6,050 nt of DNA from positions 1 through 6,050 of the forward strand of contig CALBPO010000283.1 in assembly GCA_937899295.1 (NCBI GenBank), written 5' to 3'. Below the pieces are notes generated by a model. That model worked only from the letters and a program-made list of their open reading frames with translations, did not search any database and had not been told where the DNA came from. The position numbers were made by a program, and so were the translations under genes. Origin of the DNA: an uncultured Opitutia bacterium (lineage in GTDB: Bacteria; Verrucomicrobiota; Verrucomicrobiia; Opitutales; Coraliomargaritaceae). The first letter of the stretch is position 1; every line of letters starts with the position of its first letter. Below are positions 5,102-6,050 of the stretch, one piece after another.

Positions 5102-6050
5102 ATGACAAGCACACCTGCTCCTGAACGCCACGAATTCCAAGCCGAGGTTAAACAAGTCCTCGATATTGTAGTTCATTCTCTCTACACCGACAAAGAGATC
5201 TTTGTTCGTGAACTCGTCTCAAATGCATCCGATGCGACCGAGAAACTCCGACACAACCAAGTCGCGCAAAAGGATGCCGACATCTTCGATGCTGACCTCG
5301 ACCTTGAAATTCAAGTCACCTCCGACGAGGAAACTGGAGAAATTACTATTCGCGACTTCGGTATAGGCATGACTCGTGATGAGTTGATCGAAAACCTTGG
5401 CACGATCGCTCACTCTGGTTCAAAAGCCTTTCTCACCGCACTCAAGGAAAGCGGTGAGCGTAATGATAATCTCATCGGCCAATTCGGCGTCGGTTTTTAC
5501 TCCGTCTTCATGGTGGCCGATTCGGTCAAGGTCTACACCCGCACCTGGCAGGCCGAAGGTGAAGGCTACTGCTGGTCGAGCGATGGATCTGGCGCTTACG
5601 AGATCGAGCAAGTCGAGGGCGAACGTCGAGGCACTCGTATCGTAATTTCACTCAAGGATGAGTATAAAGACTTTGCGAAGAAGGCTCGTATCGAAGAAAT
5701 CATCAAAAAATATTCCGCCTTCGTGCAATTCCCTGTTTTGGTGGACGGCGAGAAACTCAACACCATCGGCGCGATCTGGCTCAAAAGTAAAAGCGAAGTC
5801 TCTGAAGAAGAATACAAAGAGTTCTATAAATTTCAGGCCAAGGCCTTCGACGAGCCTCGCTTCTGGCTTCACTTCAACGCCGACGCGCCCCTCGAAATCA
5901 ACACCGTCCTCTACGCGCCAACTGAGAATATGGAAGGCTTCGGTTTTGGTCGTATGGAGCCTGGTGTAGGTCTCTATTGCCGTAAAGTGCTCATCGACAG
6001 TGAACCGAAGAATCTTCTCCCCGACTGGCTGCGCTTCGCTCGTGGCGTCG
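5102..6050 (+). CDS. htpG: Molecular chaperone HtpG (bacterial Hsp90), N-terminal half
   Basis: HtpG is a cytosolic, ATP-dependent dimeric chaperone of the GHKL ATPase superfamily. The window holds 316 codons of a protein usually about 620-640 residues long; the rest lies beyond the edge. GHKL motifs are clear: the N box in ELVSNASDATEKLR (Glu37 as catalytic base, Asn41 binding Mg), DFGIGM (85-90), NLGTIAHSG (98-106) and the glycine loop GQFGVGFYS (126-134). The middle domain begins around IWLKSKSEVSEEEYKEFY (Trp226 onward), and DWLRFARGV is at the edge. The short link between the two domains is the bacterial form. The ATG at 5102 is used because the family start (residues such as HEFQAEVKQVLDIVVHSLY) follows directly. 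There are 46 bases from the DUF4250 stop, with no Shine-Dalgarno and no CIRCE or obvious heat-shock promoter, so read-through from upstream is likely. Confidence 0.97.
   Translation, partial: MTSTPAPERHEFQAEVKQVLDIVVHSLYTDKEIFVRELVSNASDATEKLRHNQVAQKDADIFDADLDLEIQVTSDEETGEITIRDFGIGMTRDELIENLGTIAHSGSKAFLTALKESGERNDNLIGQFGVGFYSVFMVADSVKVYTRTWQAEGEGYCWSSDGSGAYEIEQVEGERRGTRIVISLKDEYKDFAKKARIEEIIKKYSAFVQFPVLVDGEKLNTIGAIWLKSKSEVSEEEYKEFYKFQAKAFDEPRFWLHFNADAPLEINTVLYAPTENMEGFGFGRMEPGVGLYCRKVLIDSEPKNLLPDWLRFARGV

Overview
The right-hand five-sixths of the window (about 1080-6050) reads as ordinary bacterial chromosome. It holds a sodium:alanine symporter (AGCS family), an orphan histidine-phosphotransfer (Hpt) protein on the opposite strand, a membrane-anchored PpiD/SurA-like folding factor, a small DUF4250 protein and the first half of the chaperone HtpG. 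Gene content, moderate base composition and the absence of Shine-Dalgarno-like sequence before any of the four visible starts fit a marine Verrucomicrobiota, perhaps of the Puniceicoccales/Opitutae type. That placement is an inference from remembered family resemblance, not from a search.

The left-hand part (1 to about 1080) looks different. Bases 1-300 are AT-rich and packed with the heptamer AACCATT/AACCGTT in both orientations (11 exact copies plus variants, some forming small inverted pairs). Bases 300-660 carry an open minus-strand frame flanked by sequences resembling eukaryotic splice sites. Bases 660-1040 hold short direct and inverted repeats but no convincing gene.

The symporter begins inside this zone with no start codon: its family-like sequence runs back to about 1081, its frame is closed by TGA at 1039-1041, and no ATG, GTG or TTG lies between. 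The gene's 5' end is therefore missing, and a junction (real insertion or rearrangement, or an assembly chimera with eukaryotic or other foreign DNA) probably lies at about 1040-1085.

Layout: repeat zone (1-300); exon-like minus-strand frame (252-656); repeat-bearing stretch without a gene (660-1040); AGCS symporter, 5'-truncated (+, open frame 1042-2484); Hpt protein (-, 2474-2872), overlapping the symporter tail-to-tail by 11 bases; a 307-base divergent intergenic region (2873-3179); PpiD-like protein (+, 3180-4859); DUF4250 protein (+, 4867-5055); htpG (+, 5102 to the window end).

The last three genes are co-directional with gaps of 7 and 46 bases and look like one protein-folding operon: an envelope folding factor, a small protein of unknown function and a cytosolic Hsp90. 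The PpiD-like protein appears to have lost the parvulin catalytic core and to carry two tandem C-terminal-like units. No established mobile element, CRISPR array, RNA gene or clearly new multi-gene system was found. The most unusual parts are the heptamer-rich left end and its junction with the symporter gene.
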